A stretch of DNA of 64,000 nucleotides, from assembly GCA_949987705.1 (NCBI GenBank), contig OX465281.1, positions 160,346,393 through 160,410,392 on the forward strand, in the 5' to 3' direction. The stretch's first letter is position 1. Every line of letters starts with the position of its first letter. Below the pieces are notes generated by a model. It ran no database searches. It was not told where the DNA came from and was given only the letters and a program-made list of their open reading frames with translations. Both the position numbers and the translations under genes were made by a program. Below, in pieces: positions 1-10,436 of the stretch. This stretch comes from Thereva unica. Taxonomy: Eukaryota > Arthropoda > Insecta > Diptera > Therevidae.

Positions 1-295
1 TGCGCGGAAAATAATCGATTTGAATTGTATTTGATTAGCCAAGGGGTCAGGCGCAGTGCACCGCAGGATGGAGTTTTTTTAAATTCCAATTTTTTATATG
101 GGGAACTTGTGAATTGTGGCAGGTCATGATTTTGTTTTTTTCTTGTTTACAGGCATATATTTCTCCAATGAAATATTCGTATTTCCTGGCCATTGATAGT
201 TGTTCCCGGCCGAATATTTGAGGTGCGCGGGACACGATCTTCTATTGGGTGAACTTAATTTGTGTACCGGTCGGTGGAAGTCGATCAGATGATAC
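1..295. other. Unassigned left flank
   Basis: No gene or repeat is recognised here. The last five bases (GATAC, 291-295) are the left copy of the target duplication of the BEL/Pao element that follows. Confidence 0.5.
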
Positions 296-827
296 TGTTC
301 ACGTAAAAGGCGCCAATAAAGAAAGAAAGTTCTACAAACAAATAAAAACACAATTTCCACAAATTCAATAGTTAGTTTAATGCACAATAAATTAAATTAT
401 TTTAATTCACAATAGATGATACACAAGAAAATTAACACGGTAATTATTTTAAGGCACAATAGATTACAAAACAAGACAATGAACACGGTGGTGATTTTAA
501 TATAAATTACAAACAAAAAGAAACACGGTATCGATAATACTTAAACGTTTCGGCGGACGGTTGTAGTCTTCTTCTCGCAACTTCTTAAATTTGACTCCTC
601 GTCGTTCTGGTGTTTTGACACTGGACACCTCCTGGTCGTCGATGGTTGTTCCGGGTGGGTCATCAGTCGTTGCTTGCTTTGCTATTAATTAATATTCAGG
701 TCGTTCATTCACACTTGATGCAATTGTTGACTAAACATTCGCGTTGAGCAATTCTGCTGATTTTGTTAATTGCTTCATACCGCGAATGTATGTCAATTAT
801 TTACCTGGGTGAATGAACGCCTGAACA
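296..827 (-). repeat. 3' LTR of BEL/Pao element
   Basis: This 532-bp copy matches 8564-9095 base for base apart from one substitution at 375. It is the downstream LTR because the element reads on the minus strand. Confidence 0.95.
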
Positions 828-840
828 TTCTGCCCGCCTT
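828..840 (-). other. Polypurine tract of BEL/Pao element
   Basis: On the minus strand the purine-rich stretch AAGGCGGGCAGAA directly precedes the 3' LTR. That is the expected place for the plus-strand primer. Confidence 0.7.
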
Positions 841-1037
841 GAAATCTGTTAGATTTCAAATGACTTTTCTGAAATAAACAAATGGAGAATTACTAATGTT
901 CCGCGTCTAGATAGCATTTCCTCTATTGTCGACGTGGAAACGGTGAAATTGGTGAGAGGTTTTAAGGCGCCTCGACCCGCCCTTCCTGATGGTTGTCGGT
1001 AGTGAGATTTTAAGAAAAATGCTGGCTAGAATAGAAA

Positions 1038-3008
1038 TTATAGTGAGGGATAAATGGTGCTCAATTGGTTGCGCTCGTTAAGGGTTTGGAGGCTCCTTTG
1101 TATGGTGACGGTTTCGGGATTGTTATTTGCTACTTGGTCTGAGGTATCTACTGTGACATTTGTTAGGACCGGTTCCACTGGTGGAGGTTTTTGCTGGTGG
1201 ATTTTTATAAAGTAATTTGTCAGAGCATCCCACGAGGCTGCTGCTAGTCTCCAGTTCCAACCATAGGTTGTAAAGATACTGTGTGCATTTATTCCCGTAG
1301 TTAGAATGCCTTTAATAATTTTGATGGAGACATATACGCCGATGATACCTAGGTAGATGCCGCCTATCTCTTGAAGGGTGTTCCATAATTTCAATTTTAA
1401 GGAGTGCATATCGTTGGATGTTAGTAGATTTAGAACACTTATGTCTTGATGATCCATATTCCCCCCTAGTAATCTTTGAGTCACGATGTTACTTATCGCT
1501 TGACGTTCTGATGAAAACATCGCTTGGCTTCTAAGGGCTCCAATTGCTTGTGGAGAATATATTCCCACTTTCATTAGATTACCTGGATCTTCGTAGGTCC
1601 ATTCCTTCGTCGTGGTGGGATGTACTTCATGTGGTGATTTAATTTTATGAATATCTGGGCTCAGTCCATACCATTCGTCCATGATTTGATATCCTGGTGC
1701 CAATAATGATGAACATTCAACTTGGGTGCCTAATTTCTGCAATAGGTGGGTTTTAGGAGTCATAAAGAAGCTATTGTTGGCGTAGGTCACGGGTAGTTCA
1801 TTATAACAATGATTGGTACTTCGTACGTGCACTTCTACTGGTTGACATTTGATGATATAAATGAGCTCTCCTCTTTGAACGGCGGTATATCCTAATTGCT
1901 TCATATGCGTTAATGCAAACTCGGCTGGATTTTGCGGTGCAATACTCATCTGCGTTTTTAAAACTTCTCGTTCAAGTTCACATCGTTTTAATAGTAAACT
2001 GATATATAATTTTTCAATCTGTAACTTCCAATGTCTTTCAATGTATACGAATTTTGAATTTACGTAGGTTAGGACATCTAAATTTCTAACGTCTGTAGTT
2101 TTCTTTGAGAACCAGTATTCTGTTCCTGCCTTAGGGACAACGATTAATCGAGGATGTTCGGTCTGATACCCTTTGAACCTACAGACGGATATTTCTTTTA
2201 TGACTTCGAGTGCGAATACTATATCCTCACTACGTACGGTGTACATTACATTGGTGTGAAAGGATGTGCTATTGCTGAGATTTTTGATTTTCGTAGCTTG
2301 CCCCTGCCACAGGACATCATACTTTGTGTTTTCGCATGATGAATTGATCGCCGTTTCCCAGAATGTGATGCCAAATTCCGGGTCCGTGCAGGTGCCTCCT
2401 AGATATGGGCATGCAATATTGTTACGGATTAGTATGTTATTATCTTCCAATCGTACAGTACTGATGTAATCAGTGATAGTAATTGTGATGGCGTGAATTA
2501 CTATGACATCATTCCAAGAGTTAACACCCGATGTGTAGGCGACTCCAGTGCACGCTCCGTTGCTGTCGATCACCCCTGCTATTACTTCGGAAAAGTTGTT
2601 GGTGCTGTTGGGCTTGATATCAGCAATCATTCGTCCATTGGTTAACCTGTAAGTTCCATCAGTGTGCAATTTTAAACAATCGTCCCGGTTAATGTCAGCT
2701 ATATATGTGGATAATCCTCCCGGAACCAGAGATAAGTGGCTAAACATACCACAGTGGAAAACTGATTGGATGATATTTATCTTACATTGAAATGTATGTA
2801 CGGACGCAGTTTCACTCAACTGCAGGAGTTGAATATCTTCATTTTCATTTTCGATTTTGACGTTTTCAATGTGACACTCGCCTAAGTTAACTAGGGATAT
2901 TGCGGTTATATTTACATGATCGTGACCGCAATCGTAGGCAATGATTGCTTCAGTGGAGTTGACTGCTAGTAGTGTGCTTACTATTGCTATTATATGGCTG
3001 ATGTGCAT
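1038..3008 (-). CDS. env: Env-like glycoprotein of BEL/Pao element (chuvirus-like)
   Basis: The 656-residue intact frame starts at an ATG at 3008, about 115 bases after the pol stop. Residues 1-21 form a hydrophobic signal peptide. The ectodomain is cysteine-rich with many N-x-S/T sites; early motifs include AYDCG and HCGMFSH. A membrane segment lies near residues 545-570, followed by a cytoplasmic tail with a proline run. There is no furin-type R-x-K-R fusion peptide like that of gypsy Env. The Cys-Gly-Met-x-Ser-His motif and general layout resemble glycoproteins of chuvirus-like mononegaviruses known to be captured by arthropod BEL/Pao elements; that assignment is from memory of the family. 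It is probably made from a spliced or separate RNA, but I saw no clear acceptor. Confidence 0.75.
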   Translation of the reverse strand: MHISHIIAIVSTLLAVNSTEAIIAYDCGHDHVNITAISLVNLGECHIENVKIENENEDIQLLQLSETASVHTFQCKINIIQSVFHCGMFSHLSLVPGGLSTYIADINRDDCLKLHTDGTYRLTNGRMIADIKPNSTNNFSEVIAGVIDSNGACTGVAYTSGVNSWNDVIVIHAITITITDYISTVRLEDNNILIRNNIACPYLGGTCTDPEFGITFWETAINSSCENTKYDVLWQGQATKIKNLSNSTSFHTNVMYTVRSEDIVFALEVIKEISVCRFKGYQTEHPRLIVVPKAGTEYWFSKKTTDVRNLDVLTYVNSKFVYIERHWKLQIEKLYISLLLKRCELEREVLKTQMSIAPQNPAEFALTHMKQLGYTAVQRGELIYIIKCQPVEVHVRSTNHCYNELPVTYANNSFFMTPKTHLLQKLGTQVECSSLLAPGYQIMDEWYGLSPDIHKIKSPHEVHPTTTKEWTYEDPGNLMKVGIYSPQAIGALRSQAMFSSERQAISNIVTQRLLGGNMDHQDISVLNLLTSNDMHSLKLKLWNTLQEIGGIYLGIIGVYVSIKIIKGILTTGINAHSIFTTYGWNWRLAAASWDALTNYFIKIHQQKPPPVEPVLTNVTVDTSDQVANNNPETVTIQRSLQTLNERNQLSTIYPSL

Positions 3009-3123
3009 CTATAAAGGAGAAACATTAATTTAAGAGGTGCTTCTTAGACTATCTTCGTAGTTGAACTTAATCTAGGATATATTTATGATTATAGCTACGC
3101 TAAATTATATGGTATTGGAGTCA

Positions 3124-4862
3124 TTAATTTTTCTCATTGTCTACTATCGGTAGTAAACAAATCTTGGTAATAGGGCGTTTTAATGTCGAATCCTTGCACT
3201 TTACTGTCACTACCCTCACTAGATTATCTGGTCCAGGATGAGTCTCAATAATACGTCCTAGTAGCCATTTCGTTGGCGGCATTCTTTCATCTTTTACTAG
3301 CACTAGGTTTCCTTCCTTTAGGTTTGGTTGTTGCTGAAGCCATTTGGGCCGTTGTTGCAATCTACTCAGGTACTCTGTATTCCAACGTTTCCAGAAATCT
3401 TGACAACTTTTTTGAATCAATTTCCAACGATCAAGAGAGGTTAGTTTAAGATCCAGTAGATTATTTTCCGGAGGAGCTATTAAAAGATCTCCTATTAGAA
3501 AGTGGCCTGGAGTTAAAGCACTGCAATCTTCTGGGTCATTTGACATAGGGCTTAGTGGTCGTGAGTTTAAACAAGCTTCTATTTGCGTTAAACATGTACT
3601 CAGTTCTTCATAGGTCCACGTGACATTTCCCATTACGCGACGGAGGTGGTGCTTCGTTGATTTTACTCCGCTCTCCCATAGTCCTCCAAAATGTGGAGAC
3701 CCTGGCGGTATGAAATGCCATTCCACTCCTAAGTTTGCTAGGTTGACGTAAATTTCGGTTGATATACCCCACTGATCTTGTAACTTTATTTCCTTTAGCT
3801 TTCTACTGGCTCCTACAAAATTGGTACCGCAGTCACTGTAAATGTCGCTACATAGTCCTCGCCTACCACTAAATCTGCGAAACGCTGCTAAAAATGCTTC
3901 TGTTGATAGATCGCTGACTGCTTCTAAGTGTATTGCCTTGGTCGCTAGGCATATAAAAATGCAAATGTAGCCTTTCGATGTTTTTGGTCGACCTCTACAT
4001 TTGGATTCCTTGAGTGTAAATGGTCCGCAGAAGTCGATTCCTGTATGGAGAAATGGTCGCGTCAATTGGACTCGGTGTTCGGGTAAGTCACCCATCAATT
4101 GTTGTTGGGTAATTGTTTTTTGTCGATAGCAGCTTAGGCATCGGTGTATGGCCATTCGTATGGCATTTCTGGCATTAATGATCCAGAATTTTCGTCGGAT
4201 GGCATTCATCATCAATTGCACTCCTCCATGTAAGGTATTTTGATGTGCATCATTTATAATCAGTTTGGATAACTGACATTTTTCTGGTAGAATTATGGGA
4301 TGTTTCTGATTATATACTAGTGATGAATGCCTGAGACGGCCGCCAACTCGTACTATTTCCTTGGCGTCTATAAATGGATTTAAATTTAGAATGCGGGATT
4401 TTGTAGGAAGTGGTTGGTATGTCTTTAACGCCATTATTTCGGTTTTATATTCATCATGTTGAACTAGCATGATTAGAATTTTTAAGCTCTCGTTTAATTC
4501 TCGTTTTGTTACATGGTCTTTGAGTCGATGACTTGGCGTTGTTCTGCAATTATGGATAAATCTTCGGCAGAGTGCTGTAATTCGCAGCAATTTTCCCAAA
4601 CTTGAAAATCTCGTTATATAGTCTGAACTTATTTCACACTGATTGACATGCACAGCTGCTGTACGTTTTAGTTCTATCTTAGTGGTTGGTTGAGTAGGTA
4701 GGGGTTTGGGCCATTGAGATACATCTTCCTTCAGCCACTGGGGACCCGTCCACCATAGGGGATGGTTGACTAATTCTTGGGGACTTATGCCTCGGCTTGC
4801 ACAGTCCGCTGGATTATCCTTGGTATTGATGTGTTGCCAGGTACCATTGTCCATATGTTGGC
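3124..4862 (-). CDS. pol: BEL/Pao pol 3' part: integrase and DUF5641-like tail (out of frame with gag-pol)
   Basis: This frame continues pol after a break near 4860; it stays open back to 5007, but the part upstream of 4860 is only the other frame of RNase H. It begins in the linker containing DNPADCASRG, then has an integrase zinc finger (paired His, then CLSC), and catalytic blocks HTGIDFCG, YSDCGTNF and a PPGSPHFGGLWE segment, giving the D-D-E triad. The C-terminus (NLVLVKDE onward to LLPI) is the DUF5641-type domain of BEL/Pao integrases. In an intact element this would be fused to the upstream frame. I treat it as a disrupted part of the polyprotein. Confidence 0.85.
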
Positions 4863-7800
4863 TACAAACGTTTTCCATCTGGATGGATGACCTTGTAACC
4901 AGGCTAATACAATAGTTGAATCCGTCCACATATATGTTTTGCATTCTGACAGTTGTAACGCATCCTTTACCTGTTTTATGAGCTTTGTTAATAACGTTGC
5001 TCCGCATAGCTCAAGTTTTGGAAGGCTAATTTGTTTGATGGGTGCAACTCTGGTCTTGCTCGTTAAAAGAGTCACGTATCTCCTTGGCTGTTGTATTACC
5101 CGTAGGTATACTGCGGCTGCATATGCTTGTGTAGATGCATCACAAAAACCGTGAATTTCATACTCTGGATTATTTTTAGTATAATTTATCCATCGAGGTA
5201 TCGCTATAAATTCAATTTGCTTCAACTGGGTTCTGAATGCCTCCCATTCTTTAGCTAATGAATCAGGTACTGGATCATCCCAATTTAAGCCTGACTGCCA
5301 CAGTCGCTGCATCAATATTTTGGTTACAACAACCATTGGGGCTAACCAACCTAATGGGTCAAATAGCTTCGAAATTTCTGACAGCAGTCTTCTTTTGGTA
5401 GTGACTTTCACGTGGTCGGAAGTTACCTTGAATTGAAATGTGTCTGTACCTGGTTGCCAATGGATTCCTAATGCCTTAATTGTCTCGTTTATGTCAATGT
5501 TCATGAGCTCCTTCAATTCCAGTTCATCTTCTGGGATTCCCTTTAAGGCTTGTCTGTTGTTACTGGTCCATTTTCTTAGCCTTAACTTACCACTTGCTAG
5601 AATTTTCCTGATGTTAGTTTGTAGTTCAATAGCGTCTTCAACTAAGTCAGCTCCGGACATGAGATCATCAACATAGAAATCGGTCATTATTGTGTTGGAC
5701 GCCCTTTGTGATTGTCCTCTTTCGTCATTTGCTATCTGCTGTAACGTACGTATGGCCAGATACGGAGCGCTCACTGTTCCATACGTTACTGTCAGTAGCT
5801 TGTATTCTTGAATGGGTTGTGAAGGGTCTTCCCGCCACAAAATTCGTTGGTAATCGGTATGTTCTGGCGTCACTAGTATTTGTCGATACATCTTTTCGAC
5901 ATCGGCGGTGAAGGCTATTTTATATTTTCTCCACCTCAATAGAATGGTAGCAAGTTCTTGCTGGATTGTTGGTCCCACTAACATGTTATCATTTAGCGAT
6001 TTGTGATTTGCTGTCTTTGCTGACGCGTCAAATACTACTCTGGTTTTAGTGGTGGTACTATCAGCCTTGAATACAGCGTGGTGTGGTAGGTAGTTAGGTT
6101 TACATGCCTTAAGTGTGTTTTCAAGAGGAACACGTATCATGTGCCCCAAACTTTCATACTCCTGCATAAAATGCACATATGCCGTTTTTAATTCGATGTT
6201 TCCCTGTAATTTGCGTTCCACGTTTAGAAAACGCTTGACTGCTAAGTTTCTGGACTCTCCGAGGTCTGGTTTTTGGGTAGAGGTTTTGAATGGAAGTGAT
6301 ACTACATATCGACCCTCGGCAGTACGGTAGTGTGTGTTAGCGAATATGCTCTCACATGCTTCTTCTTCTGGTGTAAGAAGTGGTTTGGTAGGTAGGTTGT
6401 CAATTTCCCAAAATTGTTTCAAAAGGTCGCTCACATTGGTTTCGGTATGTAGGTTTATTACATGAGCCGCTTCGACGTCATCTATAGGCCCTGATAAAAT
6501 CCATCCTAACACTGTTTTCTGTGCAAAGGGACTTCCATCTTCTCCTTCGATTTGGTCCTTTTTGATGAGCTTTGGGTATATGTCAGCACCCAATAGTACA
6601 TCGATATCCCCTGGGTTTAGGTATGATGGATCAGCTAGTTGAATTCCCTCCAGATGACTCCACCGTTGTGGTTCAATTTTTGTATGTGGCAGTAAGTCAG
6701 TTATGGTTTCCATTACTAGAGCTTGAATATTGACTTTTATGTTTTTGTTACACTTAAAATGGGGTCTAATGTCAAAGCTTACTGCATCTTGGGTAGGATT
6801 GGGCAGTTTTCCAATTCCTCTCACGATAATGTCTGCAGGCATTTTTTTCAATGATAAAAGTTGTGTGGCTCGTTCAGTTATTACAGATACTTGGGAGCCT
6901 GGATCGATTAGAGCTCTTAAGATGCGAGTTCCAGTGGATTCAGATTGCACTTTAACTAATGCGGTTGCTAATAGCACGGTTTTTGGAGTATATCCATTCA
7001 CGAGTAGGTTGTTCACTGGAATTTCGTTCACTTCATCGCTCTTATCGACGGTCTGGGTATTGAGATATGACTGTTTGTAGTTGTTTTGGATAGGCGGTCT
7101 GTCCTGGGATCGTTGGGGATTGAATGGTTCAAAATGTATCATGGTGTTATGCCGCTTGTTACATTTTAGACAGCTAACTGGGTGTGGACAATCTTTGGTG
7201 GCGTGTTTCAGTGAGAAGCAGTTGAAGCATCTGCCTTGCTTCTTTATGAATTCATGCCTATTTTGGATATTCATATTGATGAATTTAGTGCACTCTCTTA
7301 TTCTATGGGACTTTTGGCATAACGGACATTTCTGAGAGTTGATGAAGTTGGTTGTACGGCGGTTCTGGTCGTGTTCCTTTTGGATGTGGTGTGATTCTAC
7401 GCGGCGAGAACTTCCCTTGCTTCCTTGAATGGCTTCTAGTGTACGGAAATGGGTTTGTAAAAATTCTAGGAATGCCTGCAGTGTAGGGAAAGATTGGGGA
7501 TGGCTGCGAGAGCTTACTGTCATTTCCCACTGAGCAATTGTCTCCTTTGATAGTTTGGCTGTTAATATATGGATCAGTATTGGATCCCAGCCTTCGGTGC
7601 TCACTTCAAGTCCTTTAAGGGCTTCTAGCACTTCATTCACCTTGTCGAGAATTCTACGAGTACCTAGCGCAGTGTCGGCATTCATTGAAGGAATGCTCGT
7701 TAGCAGTTGCAATTGGGTACTCACTAAGATTCTGCGATTTTGAAATCTATGTTTTAAGATGGACCATGCAGACTTATAATTTGCTTCAGTTAATTGCAAG

Positions 7801-8366
7801 TGTTTAATAAGGGTTGCAGCTTCACCACTCAAGCAGGTTTTAAGATAGTGAAGTTTTTGGACCTTGCTAATATGGGGGTTTTTATCTACTATCGCATCAA
7901 ACAAGTCATGGAATGACGACCATGATTCATAGTCTCCTGCGAATTGAGGAATATTTATTCGCGGCAACCGAATCTCATTAAAATCACGATTAAAGGAAGA
8001 GTAAGATTGCTCTGGATTGAAGTTGCTTTGGGAGTCATTGTTGTCTGTGCCGAGTTTCTTCACTTGGTCTAGCATGAGACCGTTTATTGTGCAGTATAGA
8101 TCCTCCATTTCACTATACTGGTCATTAGAAAAATATGGGTGCTCGGCATAAGCGCTGGTGTATTGGCTCAGTAGTTTATTGTGAGTGTCTCCACACTCAT
8201 CCCATGTTTTCTCTAGAAGGTTTTGCCTTCCTTTTATGTAACCTTCTGTGAACTTGTCTTTCGCTGTCTTCTTATAATTACGAGCGAAACGTTCAAGCTC
8301 ATGCTGGTTGTTGGATTGAAGCGTCAGTAATTTTTCTAATTTTGCACCCTCAGCAGACACCGACAT
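4785..8366 (-). CDS. gag-pol: BEL/Pao gag-protease-RT-RNase H polyprotein (3' end frameshifted)
   Basis: The start is the ATG at 8366; a longer frame from 8384 uses GTG. Order of domains: a BEL gag N-terminus, a DUF1759-type gag core (about residues 130-280), CCHC-type knuckles (about 350-415), an aspartic protease with DPGS near residue 488, RT with VVFDAS and YVDD (5664-5675, residue ~898), and RNase H with FCDAS, LPKLELCGA and WTDST. After TFVAN near 4860 the frame leaves the homologous path and runs 25 codons to a stop at 4785, while integrase continues in another frame. The linker is also shorter than usual, so a small deletion of 3n+1 bases fits better than a pure one-base slip. Confidence 0.9.
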   Translation of the reverse strand: MSVSAEGAKLEKLLTLQSNNQHELERFARNYKKTAKDKFTEGYIKGRQNLLEKTWDECGDTHNKLLSQYTSAYAEHPYFSNDQYSEMEDLYCTINGLMLDQVKKLGTDNNDSQSNFNPEQSYSSFNRDFNEIRLPRINIPQFAGDYESWSSFHDLFDAIVDKNPHISKVQKLHYLKTCLSGEAATLIKHLQLTEANYKSAWSILKHRFQNRRILVSTQLQLLTSIPSMNADTALGTRRILDKVNEVLEALKGLEVSTEGWDPILIHILTAKLSKETIAQWEMTVSSRSHPQSFPTLQAFLEFLQTHFRTLEAIQGSKGSSRRVESHHIQKEHDQNRRTTNFINSQKCPLCQKSHRIRECTKFINMNIQNRHEFIKKQGRCFNCFSLKHATKDCPHPVSCLKCNKRHNTMIHFEPFNPQRSQDRPPIQNNYKQSYLNTQTVDKSDEVNEIPVNNLLVNGYTPKTVLLATALVKVQSESTGTRILRALIDPGSQVSVITERATQLLSLKKMPADIIVRGIGKLPNPTQDAVSFDIRPHFKCNKNIKVNIQALVMETITDLLPHTKIEPQRWSHLEGIQLADPSYLNPGDIDVLLGADIYPKLIKKDQIEGEDGSPFAQKTVLGWILSGPIDDVEAAHVINLHTETNVSDLLKQFWEIDNLPTKPLLTPEEEACESIFANTHYRTAEGRYVVSLPFKTSTQKPDLGESRNLAVKRFLNVERKLQGNIELKTAYVHFMQEYESLGHMIRVPLENTLKACKPNYLPHHAVFKADSTTTKTRVVFDASAKTANHKSLNDNMLVGPTIQQELATILLRWRKYKIAFTADVEKMYRQILVTPEHTDYQRILWREDPSQPIQEYKLLTVTYGTVSAPYLAIRTLQQIANDERGQSQRASNTIMTDFYVDDLMSGADLVEDAIELQTNIRKILASGKLRLRKWTSNNRQALKGIPEDELELKELMNIDINETIKALGIHWQPGTDTFQFKVTSDHVKVTTKRRLLSEISKLFDPLGWLAPMVVVTKILMQRLWQSGLNWDDPVPDSLAKEWEAFRTQLKQIEFIAIPRWINYTKNNPEYEIHGFCDASTQAYAAAVYLRVIQQPRRYVTLLTSKTRVAPIKQISLPKLELCGATLLTKLIKQVKDALQLSECKTYMWTDSTIVLAWLQGHPSRWKTFVANIWTMVPGNTSIPRIIQRTVQAEA

Positions 8367-8540
8367 TTTTCTTAATTCTAGCACAACACTTAGCTATAAA
8401 AATCTCACTTACCTTGTTGGGATGGTTGCTATTGATGTGGTTGGGGGTTGATCACTTCCTTCTATCGCTGGCTTGGGTGGTGGGTGGTTTTTTAATTACT
8501 TGCACTCCACTTTTTTTTCAATTCACTTCGCGACACGCGG

Positions 8541-8558
8541 ATCCGGCTCGAAGGACCA
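8541..8558 (-). other. Primer binding site, tRNA-Tyr type
   Basis: Five bases inside the 5' LTR, the minus strand reads TGGTCCTTCGAGCCGGAT. This is complementary to the 3' end of insect tRNA-Tyr (acceptor strand plus CCA), from memory of that tRNA. The same 18-mer occurs on the plus strand at 45928 and 48283. Confidence 0.85.
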
Positions 8559-8563
8559 TAAAA

Positions 8564-9095
8564 TGTTCACGTAAAAGGCGCCAATAAAGAAAGAAAGTTC
8601 TACAAACAAATAAAAACACAATTTCCACAAATTCAATAGTTACTTTAATGCACAATAAATTAAATTATTTTAATTCACAATAGATGATACACAAGAAAAT
8701 TAACACGGTAATTATTTTAAGGCACAATAGATTACAAAACAAGACAATGAACACGGTGGTGATTTTAATATAAATTACAAACAAAAAGAAACACGGTATC
8801 GATAATACTTAAACGTTTCGGCGGACGGTTGTAGTCTTCTTCTCGCAACTTCTTAAATTTGACTCCTCGTCGTTCTGGTGTTTTGACACTGGACACCTCC
8901 TGGTCGTCGATGGTTGTTCCGGGTGGGTCATCAGTCGTTGCTTGCTTTGCTATTAATTAATATTCAGGTCGTTCATTCACACTTGATGCAATTGTTGACT
9001 AAACATTCGCGTTGAGCAATTCTGCTGATTTTGTTAATTGCTTCATACCGCGAATGTATGTCAATTATTTACCTGGGTGAATGAACGCCTGAACA
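8564..9095 (-). repeat. 5' LTR of BEL/Pao element
   Basis: Nearly identical to 296-827. It is followed on the right by GATAC (9096-9100), the second copy of the target duplication. Confidence 0.95.
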
Positions 9096-9100
9096 GATAC

Positions 9101-9784
9101 ATATTCGCATTTTCTCCGTAAACAAGGATGAGAATTCAATTACCACATATGGTTTCTTACAACTTTTTAATGTCATAAAAAATGCATAAGGAAAAAGACA
9201 TTCACTAATTGTTATTCATAAATGTCAATTTTGGTACATATGTACATGTTAAGAACTGACTGAAACATTCTTTCGTCTATGTAAATTTTATAGGGTAATA
9301 ATAGGTAATTTAAGGTGGGCGAAGGGGTTTTTAAGAAAATAACTGAAGATTTTAATTTTTTATTTTACTCATAGTCTATGTGTTTTGAAGTGTGGAGTTA
9401 CACCGCTTTTGCAGTGAGCGACATATTTGTTACAAAAGGTCAGGAGCGGAACACGTTGGATTGATTGAGAGAGGGCGGGTGGAGCTCGCTATACAGCCAC
9501 CTCCTCGTGATGAGTTCTGGATTGTTTTGCGTTGGTTTTGAACGCAAAATAAGCTGAAAGCTGTATAAATACACTCGTCCGTGTGAATGAAGCCACTCTG
9601 CCCTTCGCCTCCTCCTTTGTCTGTCAACAGAGAACTTGGGGAAATGCGCGAAGAGCTTATGTGGAATGTGTATCCTAAAGCTTCGCGATGGGAAAATTAA
9701 TAGATCCCCCTAGAAAATTTTCTGGTGACAAAATTTTGTATTAAGCGGAACATCTGTATTACAGATATTTAAGTCTGTGGTATT
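9101..9784. other. Unassigned segment with a TATA-like motif
   Basis: No protein domain is recognised. A good TATA motif (TGTATAAATAC) lies near 9565 on the plus strand, followed by a GC-richer stretch; this could be an old LTR promoter, but no second LTR copy was found. Confidence 0.3.
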
Positions 9785-9878
9785 ACTATTTTGTAAGAAG
9801 TCAGTTTATTCCATCTTCGTTCATCATACTGGGAAGTTAATCGTGTGGACCGAAAGGGTCAAACCCACATCCCACTAG
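9785..9878 (+). repeat. 3'-end fragment of the Helitron-like family seen at 44142-45568
   Basis: This stretch matches the last ~90 bases of the element ending at 45568, including a GACC/GGTC stem and the terminal CCCA(A)CTAG followed by T. The CTAG end and nearby hairpin are Helitron-type features. Nothing of the 5' part is visible. Confidence 0.6.
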
Positions 9879-9959
9879 TTTTTACTATGGTGGAACATGT
9901 TTTGAATCTATCATTACATTATATTATTTAATAACGATACTCAGGAGAACATAAACATT

Positions 9960-10240
9960 AAAAGTGAAAAAATATAATTTTCTTGATTTTTTATGGTCAT
10001 CAAGTCTGAAGTGCTATTCAACAGAAAGAATGGCAGCCAACACGGATTGCTTTTTTATTTACATCACGATTGGTACCAAAAGAAAGAATATGACAAGGAT
10101 ACTATTAGCTGGGTGGCATAATTCCAAATTCGAAATGGCAGCCAACACAAAATGGCGGACTACCTTTTTTTACAACGCTCTCGGTATGGATACCAAATAA
10201 AAGTGTATGATGCGTAGAGCACAGTAAGCTGGGTGATCTC
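9960..10240. repeat. Degenerate tandem units of about 110 bp
   Basis: Two or three imperfect units share phrases such as AATGGCAGCCAACAC and a TTAGCTGGGTGG / TAAGCTGGGTGA block. Such arrays are common inside Helitron-like elements. No coding frame is supported. Confidence 0.4.
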
Positions 10241-10436
10241 ATTCTAAATATCGCTCACCACAAAATGACCGAGGACATAATAAACTAAAAGGTAGAAAAC
10301 TCAAAATATAGTTTAAAAAACTTAAAATTATGCTTTTGTTTAAAAATGAACTAAAAAGTAAAAAATTATGTTGAATGAAAGTTTTTTGCTCAAGCCAGTA
10401 TGGGGCGCTAGCGAAAAGTTGCGGTAATAATAAAAC

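Larger units (their letters stand above)
296..9095 (-). mobile_element. Complete BEL/Pao LTR retrotransposon with env-like gene
   Basis: The 8.8-kb element has 532-bp direct LTRs at 296-827 and 8564-9095, each starting TGTTCA and ending TGAACA when read on either strand. GATAC flanks both sides (291-295 and 9096-9100), a 5-bp target duplication typical of BEL/Pao. Reading on the minus strand, the order is 5' LTR, tRNA-Tyr primer site, gag, DPGS-type protease, RT with YVDD, RNase H, integrase, env-like glycoprotein, purine tract, 3' LTR. I could find one mismatch between the LTRs (G at 375, C at 8643), so the insertion is very recent. The pol frame is nevertheless broken near 4860. Confidence 0.95.

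Noticed and set aside
5440..7743. Plus-strand frames across the BEL/Pao gag-pol
   Set aside because: Antisense shadows of a well-supported minus-strand gene.
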